Source of the DNA: Chlorobiota bacterium
Lineage (GTDB): Bacteria > Bacteroidota > Ignavibacteria > SZUA-365 > JAADGX01
Direction: 5' to 3'
Assembly: GCA_013152135.1 (NCBI GenBank)
Contig: JAADGX010000106.1
Coordinates: forward strand, 1 to 7,039
DNA length: 7,039 bases
The notes beneath the pieces were generated by a model. The model was given only the letters and a program-made list of their open reading frames with translations. It made no database searches and was not told the DNA's origin. Made by a program: the position numbers and the translations under genes. Shown here in pieces: positions 6,504-7,039 of this stretch (position 1 is the first letter of the stretch; each line of letters opens with the position of its first letter).

Positions 6504-7039
6504 ATGTTGTGGAGTTTTGTGTACAACACGATCGCCATGCCGGCATTTTACCTCGCAGTCAGGGTGTATTCCTTAGTGAACAGGAAAATCAGGAATGGTA
6601 TTGCCGGACGAAATACCGCGTTTTCCACGCTCGCCCGTGACGTGAAGAATCTCGATCCCGGTCCGCGCCTGTGGGTTCACGCTTCATCGATGGGCGAATT
6701 CGAGCAAGCCAAGCCCATCATCGAAGAGATCAAACGCCGCTTCCCCGACGTCCGTATCATCGCCAGCTTTTTCTCGCCGTCCGGCTTCGAAAACAACAGG
6801 CACTATACATCCGCCGACATCGTGACCTACATTCCCTTCGATTCGAGGAAAAACGCCCGGTGGTTCCTCGACGTCGTGCGCCCTGGCGCGGCAGTATTCA
6901 TCCGCTACGATATTTGGCCCAACCACATCCTCGAGTGCCACAACCGGACAATCCCGGTTATCCTGGCAAACGCGACACTCAGGGCGTCTTCGGCAAGTCT
7001 TTGGCCCGGCATCCGCAACATGTATCGCGCCTGCTACGA
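6504..7039 (+). CDS. waaA: 3-deoxy-D-manno-octulosonic acid (Kdo) transferase, 5' part
   Basis: The first 178 codons, translated by hand, run off the right edge. This is roughly the N-terminal two fifths of a GT30 enzyme of about 420 residues. Residues 5-23 form the N-terminal membrane anchor, followed by basic residues and GIAGR (32-36). LWVHASSMGEFEQAKPII (56-73) is the hallmark acceptor-side motif; E65 corresponds to the catalytic base (Glu31 in Aquifex WaaA). SFFSPSGFE (88-96), YIPFD (109-113) and NATLR (156-160) match the further conserved blocks. The usual ETELWPN reads IRYDIWPN (133-140), keeping the WPN core, a form I associate with the Bacteroidota/Chlorobiota group. The enzyme transfers Kdo from CMP-Kdo to lipid IVA on the inner membrane face, the first step of LPS core assembly. 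An in-frame TAA at 6483 and lack of a start between fix the ATG at 6504. It is divergent from the glycosyltransferase operon. Confidence 0.93.
   Translation, partial: MLWSFVYNTIAMPAFYLAVRVYSLVNRKIRNGIAGRNTAFSTLARDVKNLDPGPRLWVHASSMGEFEQAKPIIEEIKRRFPDVRIIASFFSPSGFENNRHYTSADIVTYIPFDSRKNARWFLDVVRPGAAVFIRYDIWPNHILECHNRTIPVILANATLRASSASLWPGIRNMYRACY

Noticed and set aside
6386..6640. Plus-strand open frame (84 codons) across the divergent region into waaA
   Set aside because: It overlaps the waaA start in another frame, has no recognisable motif and begins in the likely promoter region.
1..7039. A new defence, mobile or CRISPR-like system
   Set aside because: No repeat array, transposase, integrase, reverse transcriptase, nuclease or toxin-antitoxin motif was found. 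All genes fit envelope glycan synthesis plus a sensor.

Overview
The window looks like part of a cell-envelope glycan locus from a Gram-negative bacterium, about 50-55% GC by eye. The right end carries the start of waaA (Kdo transferase), so the cell makes lipopolysaccharide or a related Kdo lipid. Several traits suggest the Bacteroidota/Chlorobiota/Ignavibacteriota (FCB) side of the tree. None of the six start codons has a well-placed Shine-Dalgarno sequence, WaaA reads IRYDIWPN where proteobacterial enzymes read ETELWPN, and the GT4 and GT9 proteins carry motif variants that I recall from that group. This placement is inference, with moderate confidence.

Layout, right to left on the minus strand: (1) 6338-5322, a GT2 polyprenyl-phosphate sugar synthase-like enzyme with two C-terminal membrane helices; (2) 5317-4244, a GT9 heptosyltransferase-like protein with an N-terminal cysteine cluster; (3) 4236-3082, a GT4 glycosyltransferase; (4) 3075-1465, a multi-pass GT-C glycosyltransferase with a soluble tail; (5) from 1389 to the left edge, a CHASE2-domain membrane sensor whose output domain lies outside the window. 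Genes 1-4 are separated by only 4, 7 and 6 bases and almost certainly form one transcript. The CHASE2 gene follows after 75 bases on the same strand and may belong to it. A 165-base AT-richer divergent region (6339-6503) separates this operon from waaA, which runs on the plus strand from 6504 out of the window.

Working model (inference): the GT2 enzyme loads a sugar onto undecaprenyl phosphate at the inner face of the membrane. The GT-C protein uses that lipid-linked sugar on the periplasmic face, as in ArnC/ArnT or GtrB/Gtr pairs. The GT9 and GT4 enzymes extend a core or O-chain glycan from nucleotide sugars in the cytoplasm. WaaA supplies the Kdo on which an LPS core is built. The CHASE2 protein could sense an extracytoplasmic signal. 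No mobile element, CRISPR array, tRNA or rRNA was seen. The many long open frames on the opposite strand of these genes look like shadows of the real coding frames.
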